Shown: positions 13,383 through 25,258, counted from the stretch's first letter. The stretch is DNA of 64,000 nucleotides from Cryphonectria parasitica EP155 (GCF_011745365.1 NW_024468919.1:310001-374000); one strand, 5' to 3'. Numbers and translations: made by a program. Notes: generated from the sequence alone by a model not told the origin.

Positions 13383-15906
13383 AAGAAAAGAGAACAGGAA
13401 GGGGGGTGGGAGGGTGTGTTGTTTTTCTTCTTCTTCTTCTCAGAACATATTTACATTTAGTATTTTTTTTTTGGTGTGGTTTTTTGGGGTTCCTTTGGCT
13501 CTTTTTTCTTCTTATGAACCAGGTGGTGCAGGTGGGAGGAACGCTGCAATCTCTCTACATGACCAGGCTCTATTGTGTTTTTCCCCCTTCTCTTTCTTTT
13601 CATTTTCCTTCTCTTGATAGTATTGGCATGGTGCAGTGGGTGGTGGGTGGAATGACCATCGGAGGCATATTGAATGAGGCTGGAGGAGTTTTATGACATG
13701 CAGGTCCGTGTTCGTAGTCCACCCGTAGGAGAAGAGACGTTTCTCACTCTTGGGGTCACGACATGGAATGCGCAATTACAATTACTCATAGTGAGAGTAT
13801 TGTCTATCGTTCGTAGAGACGACCGTCCATTTAGTAGCTGAGAAAGAGGGCGTGCATTTGCAGGCAGTATCTCAAAGCTCCCCCCCCCCCCTAACCCGTG
13901 CCACCCCGACCTGGCCTGAACTAGCCTCGGCCGTTTTTTATGCTACTGTACCTTCTCCGCACTACTGCACATGTACTTGTACTCCATAGTTGTGTGGCAG
14001 GTTACTTGAACAGCTGAACAACGAAATAGGGAGAGGGGATGAGACAAAAGGAGGGACCCGGCGGGATGGGGCCGGTTCAGCCCTGTAGCGTCTGACTGTA
14101 ACCGTTTGTGGTTCTTTTCGTTGGTAGTAGTCAAGCATAAGAGAGAGAGAGAGAGATTAGAGGCCCCATATCGAAATCCCCCCAATTGTCCTTTCAACGG
14201 GGGGTTTGTGGCTTGGCGCAGCCGTTTTGTGGTTTTTAATTTTTTGTTATTAAATTTTTGTCCAACGCTGAAGGGGGTTGGTTTGTTGGGTTCTGGCTGG
14301 GGAGTCCCCGGTTATTTGAGATTTATTTTTATCCCATGATTTATCCTTTTTCTTTAGGCGAGTGTTAATGTTGTTGAAGCCAAGATGTTCTAGGTGGATA
14401 AGTACTTGCTTAATCTTGTTGATAGGAAATAATGGGGCGAGAGAGAGAACAGTTCTTGCTGGGGGGGAGGTTGGTAGTTTGAGCCCCTGTCATTGTGTAC
14501 CTGCTGTGGGCTGACTGACTGGCTTGGGGCTGAAAAATACAATTTGGTGCTATGCTCTGTGCTGTAACTTGGGGCTCTGCTGTAAGCCATGTTACTGTCC
14601 CCAGTACCGCCCGCCCTTTCCCTTGTTTTGTACTTGCTCATCGTCAGGTCACAAATCTAGGCAACCCTCATGGTGTCTCCTTCCTACTTGAGATCAATCA
14701 ACACTAAATTTTGTACGTATCGAAATCTACATGTACATAATCTTTTTTCCTTCCTTTCTCTCTGTCGTTTTTATCTCTTATTTTGCGTCTCTCTCTCTCT
14801 CTCGTTTCCTCCGTCTACACATCTGCAGCTACCCAGCGTCTCGGAGCCACACATGCATAATATTGTGGCACACATACTACGAACAAGAAGGAAAAGGCTG
14901 AGCTGGCGTTACATTCGCTAAAGGACGCGCACCCGCAAATGCCGGCGAATCCTTCGGAAAGCGGTTCTCTTTTCTATCCTCAAGCACCCCACGAGGCCGA
15001 GCAACGCATGCATGTGGTCGAGCCAGGGCCCCCTCTTGACACTCCCCACCCAGCTGAACAGCTCAGGAAAATTGCCACGATCCTTCGGGCGCGTGAGGAG
15101 AAAAGAAAACCAGAGGCACGCAAGACCAAGCAGCTGTCAGTTCTGTCAGTCCTGTCCTCCACCCTTTCTAGACGCCCTCCTCATCCTGGCACGACACGTT
15201 TCGAGCTGCCGTTCATTCATCCTTCGTGCCCTATGCGAACTTGCCCGTCGTTGATCAGCTTGTCCGAACAAGATACTTTGTCATTGTCGGCGGGAGCAGT
15301 AGCATCATCTCCCCCCCCCCCCCTCCCCTTCTTCTTCTTCTTCTTTTCTCTTCCCCCACCTTTATTCAGCCTCTTGATTTACTTGTACAGATACAATACC
15401 ACCTACCTTGACGAGGGGTCCAGGTCCAGGTCCAGATCCAGGTCCAGGTCCAGATCCAGGTCCAGCTTTGGTTCGTCGAGCACTGCAAGGCTATACTGTT
15501 ATCGTACGGTTATTGATTTATTACTACAGTACCTGGCAGGCAGCAGGCCACTTGCTCTATATCACCCATTTCCATTCTCACCACACCTCTTTTGGCCACA
15601 GAGTTGCACCCGAATCTGCAGCCTGGAAACTTTCTTGTTCTCTCACTCACACTCTCACGCATAATCTTCCCATTTGCTGTTGGTTGTTGGCGGTTGGGTC
15701 TCCAATCTAACCAACCCCCCCCTCTTCTTCATCTCTCCTCTCTCTCTCTCTCTCTCTCTTCCTCCCTTGCTTATTCGGCTGGAGGTCCCGTGACACAGGC
15801 CGATGCTGGCCACTCTCTCTGTCTCTCTGGCTGCCCTATCTGCTCTATCTTTTCTCCCTCGAGTGGTTTAGTTTCTTGTCGCTTCTTCTTAGCCTCAGAC
15901 ACGACC
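13383..15906. promoter_or_regulatory. Intergenic region and probable long leader of the 2068-aa gene
   Basis: It is 2.5 kb with no supported gene. The first part is the 3' flank of the 1135-aa gene. From about 14700 the sequence becomes strongly C/T-rich with short upstream open frames, as in long fungal 5' leaders. It includes an 18-bp tandem repeat at 15421-15465. Confidence 0.5.
15421..15465. repeat. 18-bp tandem repeat (about 2.5 copies) in leader
   Basis: The unit CAGGTCCAGGTCCAGATC occurs at 15421-15438 and 15439-15456 and partially at 15457-15465. It is itself built of GGTCCA/GATCCA hexamers. It lies about 440 bp upstream of the 2068-aa gene start. Confidence 0.9.
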
Positions 15907-16728
15907 ATGTCGTCCACCTACAACCAACCGCCACAACGTCAACCTTCCTTTATTGGTCTCCCTCCCATTAGTCCCGGGCCCAACTTTGGTTCGGCCTTGG
16001 GTGTCGTCTCACCCGGCGATCTCGACCTCGACTTCAGCGTGGATGGTGATCGCGACCGTCAGCAGCCTCCGCCTTCTTCTTCTTCTTCTTTGCCACGCCA
16101 CGTGCCGTCGCCATCACATTCCTGGGTACCTACCACCACCCCTCCCACCGCTGCAGTTGGCTCCTTTGATCTCAACTCATCCAATTCGAGCCATCCTCAA
16201 CATCATCGTCGCGTCGGTTCAAACACCTCCGGCACGTCCGCTGCCCGGTCCTCGCCGCCCAACATGATGATGATGATGAACAACAGCAACGGCGGCGGCG
16301 ACGGCGGCGGCAACAACTACTCAACCCAACCAGGCTCATCCTCCTTTGCCGTCCAGCCATCCCAAATGCAGCAGATGCAGATGCAACACCAGCACCAGCA
16401 CCAGCGCCAGCAGTCCATAGGCCACCAGCAGCAGCCTTACCAAAATGGGAGCTCCCAGTATCCTCAATCTCAATCTCCTCCTGTCCAGAATGGCCAGCCT
16501 GGGATAAACAGCAGTCATCACTATCAACAACTACCACAGCAACAACAGCAGCAACAGTATGGAGGGGTTTACCCCTCAGGAGGACCATCACCGGGTATGC
16601 CGTCGCCCAGTCTCATGTCCAATGGCACTTTCGCCCCGCCCCCGGGCTGGAAGGAAGAACAGTCTCACCTGCAACAACCTCTCTCCCCGCGTAGACACCA
16701 ACACTCACCCAGCATCTCATCCCTGAGA

Positions 16729-16759
<31 letters not shown>

Positions 16760-18091
16760 ATGGGCAATCACTTGAAATCGACAAGGAGACTGGAGCTGCC
16801 CTTTCCACCCGCTCCGTCTCACCACCGACCCACTCTCCTGCAGATGCACGTCGTCCTGACATCCACCGACCCTCTGGCCCTCCTCCCTCCATGGGCGGCG
16901 AGTCTTCCTCGCAGGGTCTGTACGGGAACATGAGTGGGAATGGGTATGCGCCTCCCAACCCGCCCTTTGCCCAGCAGGGTGGCGCTGCCCTGGGCCGCGT
17001 CTCCACCAACGGCAGCGGCAGCCAGAGCGGATACAGCCAGCATCAGCAGCCCGAGAGTAAGCGCAACTCGGGCATGTTCTCCAGCATCCGCAGCAGGATA
17101 GGCGCCACCACCACCACCACCACTGGGGGAGCCGGAGGGGGAGCAGCTGTGAACGGGGACGGTGTTTCCGAGGCGAGTGTGCCCATCGAGGACCAGGCGA
17201 GAAAGGGACCCTCCAACCTGTTTGGCCTCCGCGGTGTCGCTACCGCCAACGAAGGCCGCTCGAGCTACGATGCGCCTGGATTTGAAGACCGTTCGGGCTC
17301 AGAGAAGAAGCGCAACTTCTTCTCACGACCATCTGGCAGCCCTGCTCCGGGTTTCATGACGACGTCGGCCTCGGAGCACAATCTGTCACGCCCTTCCACG
17401 ATGGAGGGCGTACCAGGCCCACCGCCCATCGTCGGGTTCGGGCCAGGAGGACCCAAGAAGCGCTTCTCCAAGTTCACCGGCATATTGAACCGTGATAAGC
17501 AACCAGAGACCCAGCTCTCCCAACCGCAGGGACATAACTTTGCCCAGGGCCCCATGGGAAGGCCCTCTTTGACAGGGCAGCGACCGTTCCCTGGGGCCAT
17601 GATGAACAGCGACCCGCAGATGGGCGCATTCGGTCGTCAGCGGAGTGCAACGGTCGAGTCAAGGCCCAGCGTGGCAGATCACGGCCGCAGTGCGTCAGCA
17701 CAAGGGTTTATGTCACCACCTCCGGCTCTAGGGGGATCGTCATTTGCTGAGGAAGACCGCGGCAGAAAGGTCACGCCAGGGAATTTTATTTCCAACATCT
17801 TCGGAAAGCGTTCAGAGTCTAAGACGAGGGAGCAGCAGCAACAGGATCACCAGCAGCAGCACCAGCAGCAGTTCCCCTCATCGCCGCCCGGACTGGGCCA
17901 GCCGCAGGGTATGATGCACCAGCAGGGACAAACACCACCAAGACCTGGAAACCCTGGCCATTTCCCATCTTTCCTGGCGCATTCGCTGGGCATGCCAGGT
18001 CAGCCTCCTGTCCTCCCACCACAGGGTCAATATGCGGGTCTGGCACACCAGGTTCAACAACAGCAGGCCCAGCAGCAGCAGCAGCAGCAGC

Positions 18092-18124
<33 letters not shown>

Positions 18125-18653
18125 ACACCCCTCCCCAGCCTTCCTCTTCTACCCCTACGGCCGTGCCGACAGGCCAGCACCTGAATCACAACCACCACCT
18201 TCATCATCTGCAGGGCAATGGATCCTCTCCTGGTGTATCGCCCGTCACACAGTCTGGGAGTCCCTTCACCACGCAACCTTCAGGAGGCATGGTGAACAGT
18301 AGCAATCTTGCGCCCAGGTCAGAGCCACCCACGCAGCAGCAGCATCTTCTTCAACAAAACCAGCAACAACAACAACAACAACCCTTGCCAGTGCCACTGC
18401 GGGCCTCCGTCCAGATCCCACAGTCTCCCATAGGCATGGTCCAGATTGCAACGGCCATCCCTATCCGCCAGGTGGAACGATCTCCCAACTCCAACCCAAA
18501 CTCTCCTGGCATCTCGGGACACAATTCGCCCGCGAGTGAGACGGGAAGAGGGAGGTCCACGTCTGTCGTCAACCAAATCGAGGTCGGAGGGCCCAGGAGG
18601 CCGGTTCTCGACGCGCATGGTCGAATCCGCTCTGGGTCCAGCTCCATCTCCCA

Positions 18654-18684
<31 letters not shown>

Positions 18685-19572
18685 CAACAACAAAATCATC
18701 CCGTGCACATCGCATCTCTTCAGGCACCGGTACGAAAACCAGTCAACCACTCCTCTTCCACGTCCACTTCACCTCCGAACAGTGCTCATACAGGCCTACA
18801 GGACACATCCTCGTCGATCGACATAGAAGAGCACCCGAGCAGCGTGGGCCAGAGCAGCCAGGACTCTCCCCACGCCAGGAGGGTATCCCAGAACCCGTCT
18901 GCCATGAGCCAGAGCCAGAGCGCCTCCCAGCTGACCCCATCTACCTCCCCCGCCCTCAGCCAGGAGCAGCCCAACATGCCTCCAAGTGTACCTCCCAAGA
19001 ACCACGAGGATCGGCAGGGAGGAGCAGCAGCGGACGGAGAAGGAGCAGGAGGGTATCGGAGCATGGCTGATGACCAACAATACCACCAGCAGCAGCAGCA
19101 CCAGCAGCACTACCCAAATCAGGGCCACCCTGCACTGGTCGCCCAACAAGCCTCCGTATACAGGCCTTCAGCACCACAGATGACCGCTACTGCTGCTTCT
19201 GTTCAGCCATCCGTGCAGTATCCAGCGGGATGGGGGGCCGTGGCGCGAGGTCTGCCCCCACCAGCGCAGAATGGTCCTCCCGAACAGCCGAGACTCAGCC
19301 AGGAGCCATCAGGCCCCTCCTCGGCCTCCTCCCCTTACGTCATGCAGGGCCGCCCTCCCTACGAGACCACCATCACGGCCACGCCATCTCAAGAGGGGGG
19401 TGCCGACAAGGAGGGCAGCAGCGCCTTTGCCAGGATGCTCAAGACGAGCAAGACTTTCGTGCAGGACAAAACGTCCTCGTCCTCCTTTTCCAATAATAAC
19501 GACAACACGAGGCCCAAGGGTGAAAAGGAGAGCAGAAGTGCCAAGATATTGGGAGCTTTTACCAAGAAGTCC

Positions 19573-19605
<33 letters not shown>

Positions 19606-22113
19606 AACGTCGTGAGCCCGTCACCGCCAGGTGGTCCTCAGTATGGCCCCAAGTACCCCGCGTCCTTCACCACGACCATGACAACAACGACAACCACGCA
19701 GTCCCATCCTCCTTCATCAATTATACGGCAGCAGACACAGCAGCCCATGGTGCCAGAGCCACAGATCGTGACACAGGGTCTGCAGCAGATGCCATCCAAG
19801 GCGCAGCAGCTCCTGGGCCAGCCCCCAAACTCCATGTACCAGGCTCCTCCGGGCCAGTCACCGCCTAAAGCCCGCCCGGATAACGAGAGGACCAACTCCC
19901 AGCCGTACTTAAACTACCAGGACGAGAGGCAGACGCCTGACAAAACGCCACCGCCTCTGAACCCCGATCAGATCCAGCAGCGCGTGCACGCCCAGCCGCC
20001 CCAGCAGCCTCCTTCGCAGACTTCCACTGCTGCCACTACCACCGCCCAGCCGTCCTCGCAGGCCTCTTATCAAGGCACTCAGCCGCCTTCTGGACGGCCT
20101 TCGATCAGCTCAATCACCTCATCCAGTCACGGTCCACAGGCAACGCTGCCACAGCAACCACAACAGCAGCAGAGATTTGCACAACAGGTACATCACCCGA
20201 TGGCCAACATTTCGCAGGCATCTGCCAGAGCGAGGAACTTGAAACAGCAAATCTCTTCTGCTGCTTCCGCCGCCACCGAACCCCGTTACGATCAGGTGCC
20301 TATTCCCCAAGGCTATGCTGCTGTGTATGGAGGCCAGTCCATGAACGTTCCTTCGCCAGCGGTGGTCCCACAGCAGTACGCTCAGCCATTCCCAGGGATG
20401 CCGGGCATGCCCCCCTACCAGACTCACCCACAGCAACAGTGGGCGCAGCACCCTGCCATGATGCCGGGGATGATACAGGGCCAGATGCCTCCTCCTTCTC
20501 ACATGATCCAAGGACCGTACCAACAGTATCCTCCTCAGATGCAGCTACAGCAGGGGACGCCACAGCCGATGATGACGGCGCCATACCCGTCGCCTCAGCA
20601 GTATATGCCAGGGCAGAATACCACCCCTCCGCCACAGATGCAAGGACAATTGCCCCCACAGCAAGGCGTGCAAATGATGATGCCGGCGATGCTGCTGCAG
20701 CAGCAGCAGCAACAACAACAACAACAACAACAACAGCCCAACTGGCAAGATCCTGCCAAAGCCCCCATCCCCGGGCACGTTCAGCAGGTTTCATCGCCTC
20801 CTCCTTTTCCTCAGCAGGAGCAGCAGCAAACGCCTATGTCTTCAGAAGCTATACAGGCCACGCCAGCAAGCGATATACCTTCAAGCATGCAGGCTAATCA
20901 ACAACAATTCTCTGTCATGTCTGATGCCGTGCATGCTCATCCGCCACAGGAGAATGGTGAACAGCATCAGATCCACCAGCCAGCGCCTATCAAGCCGCAG
21001 CTGAGCCCGGCAGCACCCAACCACCAGGCAGCACACCCGAGCGCATTTATGACAACAACCAGCGCCACGCCCGAGCAGAGCCAACTCCAGCCTCCTGCAC
21101 AAGGCGCCAGAGGTGGTGGCGGTGACCTCATGCCCCAGCGGCAGATCAGTGCGGCCAGCCAGGTCTCATCCCTGACCACCGAGGCCGCCACAAGCAAGGG
21201 ATCTCCGGCAGCTGACCCGCAGAGGGTTCAGGTCGTTCGCCCAGCCGCCACCCAGTCGCCAGCCGCCGTCCCAGAGGAACAAGAGTCCCAGAGCCCTGTG
21301 CTCCAGAGGGTGACACTCCGGGATGAGCCCCTGCCACGCAAGGTAGACACGCCGGTGACTGCCACGCCTGCCGAAAACGACGACATCTACGGTGCCACCC
21401 CGAGACAGTCTGCGAAGCTGTCCTCGCCCGTGATGACAACCACCTTGACAGAGCAGAAGCCTGCCGAGCACGTCATATTCTCTGGGCCATCGCAGGAGTC
21501 CACGTCCGAGCCCGACTCAAAGTTTGCAGGCATGCCGACAACGAACAAGGCTGTCGTGGCCGAACCCAGCAGACCAGAAGACAAGGTCCAGCCGTCGTCG
21601 CCTCCTCAGCCGCAGCCTCAGCCGCAGCAGCAGGAGGATCTCACGATCGAAGTGCCGCCCGTGCTCGCCAACCAGCAGCAGCAGCAACTAGAACAGCCCA
21701 ATGCCTCCCCCGAGTCAGCCGCATCCTCGATCTCTCCAGCGCCTATCATCACATCAAAGTCGCCGCTGGCCGAGGACGAGCCGCCTTCGCCCACCGACTC
21801 TGAGCTGCACCAGACCGACGAGGGGGCCAAGGACGGAGAAGATGCTGCGGCGCTCGACGGGGCGGATGCGGCCGGCGCCACTGTGACCATCAACGGCAAG
21901 CCGGTACAGAGCTCGGCAGAGATCTTTGAGGAGCACAAACGCAGGCAGCTCATCCGGGACATGGAGGAGAAGATCGCCCTGATGCCGACCGAGGACGAGA
22001 TGCTGGAGCCACCCAAGAAGAAGAACGAGGATATACCAATGATGAGCGCCACGAGCTATCCTGGTCAGGAGTGGAACCCTTATGGCGAGGGCTTTGAGGA
22101 TGATGATGAATAA
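15907..22113 (+). CDS. Giant Q-rich disordered fungal protein with SFIGLPPI N-terminus
   Basis: A single open exon encodes 2068 aa from ATG 15907 (MSSTYNQPPQRQPS). The frame stays open upstream of this ATG, but that sequence looks like leader. The N-terminal SFIGLPPI motif (residues 14-21) and the C-terminal segment (about 1998-2068, with IFEEHKRRQLIRDMEEKI and ATSYPGQEWNPYGEGF) look conserved in related fungal proteins. The rest is rich in Q, P, S and G, with many polyglutamine tracts of mixed CAG/CAA codons (near residues 725, 920, 1225 and 1605). Short basic/hydrophobic islands recur, such as KKRFSKFTGILNR near residue 517. There is no catalytic domain, signal peptide or membrane segment. 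The function is unknown. A scaffold or prion-like regulator is only an inference. Confidence 0.85.
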
Positions 22114-22727
22114 GGAGCTGGATGCTAGTGTGGCCAGTCTTTCTTCCCTTGCTTTTTCATTTTCTCTTCTTGTCACAGGAGATTTTTTTCAAACTATCTA
22201 GAATGTTTTATTTTGTATGGACTTAATCTCTGAGGTCTTGTTCAGACCAATTTTGGGGCGTTAAGTAGAGAATTACTGGGATCTCTTGTCCAGCATGCGA
22301 GCTGTGCTCATATTCTTACTTGCATTTACAAACCACGCTTTCTCAATTGTTCCAAACAAGGTTGTGTTCAGACTTACAGCGTCAACCAGGCCTTGAGCAG
22401 TGGTGCTTCCATGTATTTGGTCTTATTTTGTCTTGAGCTAATCAGCAGAGGCTCTCAAGCCTGTGCGTATCTGAAGACAAGAATCAAATCCTATCTGCCT
22501 TCTCTATTTGCTAGATGACCAGCTAGCTGGCTGGCCATTTCTTGCTTCTTTCTGTAGTGTGCACCCTGAATTCACCCCCCGAGACCAATGTGCTCCAGAT
22601 CCAGTCTCTCTGCCATCAGAGATGGGATCTGCCAATACAGAATTAAACTACGGGCTCAGTATAAGCATCAGTGTGTATATGAATCGTCGCCTTCCTTGAC
22701 CTTCGGCCGGGCGGGATAGAAAGCACC

Positions 22728-22734
22728 GGCTAAA
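22728..22734 (+). promoter_or_regulatory. GGCTAAA motif (XlnR/Xyr1-type) upstream of GH43 gene
   Basis: This is an exact GGCTAAA 295 bp upstream of the GH43 start codon. It is the consensus for the zinc-cluster activators of hemicellulose genes. The location upstream of a hemicellulose-type glycosidase makes it a better candidate than a random occurrence. Confidence 0.45.
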
Positions 22735-22735
22735 T

Positions 22736-22760
22736 CGGGATAAATTCGCCACTTATCCCG
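22736..22760. promoter_or_regulatory. Perfect 8-bp inverted repeat CGGGATAA-N9-TTATCCCG
   Basis: CGGGATAA at 22736-22743 and TTATCCCG at 22753-22760 are exact inverted copies with a 9-nt spacer. They start one base after the GGCTAAA motif. CGG/CCG half sites in inverted order are the usual target of dimeric Zn2Cys6 regulators. Confidence 0.55.
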
Positions 22761-22829
22761 GGCATTTCATTGCGAATCAGCCTCAAATGAAAGGGAATAT
22801 CCAAGGCCCCCACCGAGCACAGAACTGCA

Positions 22830-22835
22830 TATAAG
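22830..22835 (+). promoter_or_regulatory. TATA box of GH43 gene
   Basis: TATAAG lies about 200 bp upstream of the GH43 ATG and about 70-95 bp downstream of the inverted repeat. This is a plausible core-promoter position given a leader of about 150 nt. Confidence 0.45.
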
Positions 22836-23028
22836 GTTGATCAACAAGCAGTCCGGCTGGACTTCTCATTGATGCTTTTGCTTGGCTTGGCTGGAGACCG
22901 AGGTTGCGATAATTGTTGAACTAAATAAATCCAAGAGCCCTTGTCAAGCAACATCCAGCAGCATTCTCAACCCGGATCTCCAACCTTTCTTCGCAAGTCA
23001 AACTCTCGCCTACTTTTCTCGACATAAG

Positions 23029-24084
23029 ATGCCTCCACTGATCACCCATATTTACACAGCCGATCCCTCGGCCCACGTCTTCAATGGCAAGATCTACATC
23101 TACCCATCCCACGACCGCGAGACAGACATCCAGTTTAACGACAATGGCGACCAGTACGACATGAACGACTACCACGTCTTCAGCCTCGACTCACTGGAAA
23201 CGGACAATCATGAGGTCACAGACCACGGCATCGCGCTCAAGGCAGAGGATGTCCCGTGGGTGAGCAAGCAGCTCTGGGCGCCCGACGCAGCCTACTGTGC
23301 CGCCACGGGCGAGTACGTTCTCTTCTTCCCTGCGCGGGACAAGAAGGGCATCTTTCGTATTGGGATCGCTACGTCGGATAAGCCTGAGGGGCCCTTCCGG
23401 CCCGAGGAGAACTATATCCCCGGCTCGTACAGCATTGACCCGGCCGTGCTGGTGGATGACGATGGCGATGACGCCAACGACGACGGCAGCACCGGAGCGC
23501 AGGAGAGCAAACCCCCATCGGCCTACCTGTACTTTGGCGGGCTGTGGGGCGGCCAGCTGCAGTGCTACCAAAAGGGCAACGACACGTTCGACGAGGCCTG
23601 GACGGGCGCGCAGGAGCCCTCGGGCCCAGGAGCCGCAGCCATGGGCCCGCGCGTGGCCAAGCTGAGCAGCGACTTCAGGACCCTAACAGCCCCCGCGCAG
23701 GAGGCCCAGATCCTCGACCCAGCGACGGGCCAGCCCATCGCGGCCGACGACCACGCGCGGCGGTTCTTCGAGGCGGCGTGGTGTCATAAGCGGCGGGGGC
23801 GGTATTACTTTAGCTACAGCACCGGGGACACGCATTTCCTTGCGTATGCGATTGGGGACAGCCCCTTGGGGCCGTTTACGTATGCGGGGCGGATTCTGGA
23901 GCCTGTGCTGGGGTGGACGACGCATCATTCCGTGGTGGAGTTCCCGGCTGGGAGTGATCGGTGGTGGCTTTTCTATCATGACTGTGAGCTGAGTGGGGGC
24001 GTGGACCATCTTCGGAGTGTGAAGGTGAAGGAGATTTTTTACGATGGGGAGGGCAGGATTGTGAGTGAGAAGGCTGTGGTTTGA
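23029..24084 (+). CDS. GH43 family glycoside hydrolase (beta-xylosidase/arabinofuranosidase type)
   Basis: A single exon encodes 351 aa from the first in-frame ATG (MPPLITHIYTADPSAHVF). The three GH43 carboxylates are visible at the expected spacing: base Asp12 (TADPSAHVF), pKa modulator Asp137 (YSIDPAVLV) and acid Glu248 (FFEAAWCHK). Length fits a single five-bladed propeller domain without a carbohydrate-binding module. There is no signal peptide, so the enzyme probably acts inside the cell on imported xylo- or arabino-oligosaccharides. An acidic insert (DDDGDDANDDG, near 141-151) is unusual. Substrate specificity within GH43 cannot be read from sequence. The promoter holds hemicellulose-regulator-like motifs. 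Confidence 0.9.
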   Translation: MPPLITHIYTADPSAHVFNGKIYIYPSHDRETDIQFNDNGDQYDMNDYHVFSLDSLETDNHEVTDHGIALKAEDVPWVSKQLWAPDAAYCAATGEYVLFFPARDKKGIFRIGIATSDKPEGPFRPEENYIPGSYSIDPAVLVDDDGDDANDDGSTGAQESKPPSAYLYFGGLWGGQLQCYQKGNDTFDEAWTGAQEPSGPGAAAMGPRVAKLSSDFRTLTAPAQEAQILDPATGQPIAADDHARRFFEAAWCHKRRGRYYFSYSTGDTHFLAYAIGDSPLGPFTYAGRILEPVLGWTTHHSVVEFPAGSDRWWLFYHDCELSGGVDHLRSVKVKEIFYDGEGRIVSEKAVV

Positions 24085-24354
24085 GATGAGTGGATAGGGA
24101 CATGTAGATAGATGATTGAATATCGTGCATATGCCTTTGGGACAAATATCTTTACATTGTTGTTATCACTCTTGTCGAGTCTCCCTTCTTGCTCTGGAAA
24201 TACAGTTTTTTGTATGTTCTTCTTTTCCGTCTTGACAATTAATGCTTTTTGGGAAGAAGATCGAGAGATAGCTTTACAATACGACGATATTGTATGGAGA
24301 TGGACAACGGTCTATTTTCGAAAGTGCATCCAGCCTCCAAATGGTATCACAACG

Positions 24355-25258
24355 TCAATAGTCCTGTATGCCAGTCTCTCCCAGCAGTAACCTCTCCCTC
24401 TTCGGCCGTCTCTGTCGCCCTACCACCTCAGCCTCACCATCCAACCCCTCACCATCCTCGTCCTCCTCGCTATCATCTGCCCACGCCGGCTCTTCCTCAT
24501 CAAAATACGCCTCCTCCCGATCCCTATCCTCCATCGAATCCAGCTCGTCATCCCCGTCGACCCCGTCATAGTCAAACTCCTCGTCCCCGCCCGCGACGAA
24601 CCTCTCCCGCAGAAACTCCTCCCAAGCCGCGCGGCCCTCCTCCCTGCTCGCCGGCTTCTCGGCAAGAGCCGAGTCGATGTCGAAGTTGCTGGTCCCAGCG
24701 GCTCTTGCACTTGGACTTGGGTCTTGGCGTGATGACGACCCGTTCGATGGTGCGCGAGGGACCACGTCGCCCGTGTACGATGAGGCGACCCTTTCGAGGC
24801 GCGCTTCGCCGCGCAGCAGGGAGGACTCGAGCGTCTTGCCCCAGCCCTTGGTGCGGCCTTCGGCTTCACGCTCTGCGGGGGTTTGAAAGTGCCGCATGAG
24901 TTTGTCGTAGAGGTCTGGATCTGTTTATTCTCATCAGCACCTCAGAAAGTGGCCATCCCAAGCACAGATTATGAAGAAGTGTTTGATTCAGGTGAATTCA
25001 AGAAAGTCGCAGAAGGGCGCGCAAGAGAGGGAGGGGGGGGGGTTTTGGTCTGTTCCTCATAGGGAGAGGTCTTGCCTTACCTGCGAACTCGTGCTCAGAG
25101 TTGGAAAAGTATCTTGGATTCTGCACCAGGTACTCTCGTCGCCTGTTCTGGACTCGGATCTTGGCAACTTGTGCTGGTGACTTGGGCGGCCTCGGTCGTG
25201 GCCTTGAGAAAGAACGGGGTGTGGCTGGGGCCGATTCTGAGATGGCTAGATGTTCCAT
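24355..25258 (-). CDS. CCDC97-like (DUF2052) coiled-coil/acidic protein
   Basis: Two exons, 25258-25081 and 24920-24355, are joined over a 160-bp intron and encode 247 aa. The sequence has the family landmarks in order: KIRVQNRRREYL and YFSNSEHEFADPDLYDKL near residues 33-66, then HFQTPAEREAEGR. After these come an acidic segment with FVAGGDEEFDYDGVD, RDREEAYFDEEEPAW and the terminal GETGIQDY. The CCD97-like C-terminal family includes the human SF3B-associated protein CCDC97, so a splicing-related nuclear role is plausible, but this is inference from the family. The intron is phase 1 and rebuilds the conserved ADPDLY stretch. The 3' end is 270 bp from the convergent GH43 gene. Confidence 0.85.

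Larger units (their letters stand above)
22114..23028. promoter_or_regulatory. 3' flank of 2068-aa gene and GH43 promoter
   Basis: It is 915 bp without a gene. The GH43 promoter part carries GGCTAAA (22728-22734), an 8-bp inverted repeat (22736-22760), a GTGGGG CreA-type site on the minus strand (22808-22813) and a TATAAG box (22830-22835), all within 300 bp of the GH43 ATG. Confidence 0.5.

Noticed and set aside
15592..15906. Upstream extension of the 2068-aa frame
   Set aside because: C/T-rich leader-like sequence; the ATG at 15907 begins the recognisable N-terminus.
16172..21500. Many antisense ORFs opposite the Q-rich gene
   Set aside because: CAG/CAA repeats read as poly-Leu/poly-Cys/poly-Val on the other strand; these are shadows of the real gene.
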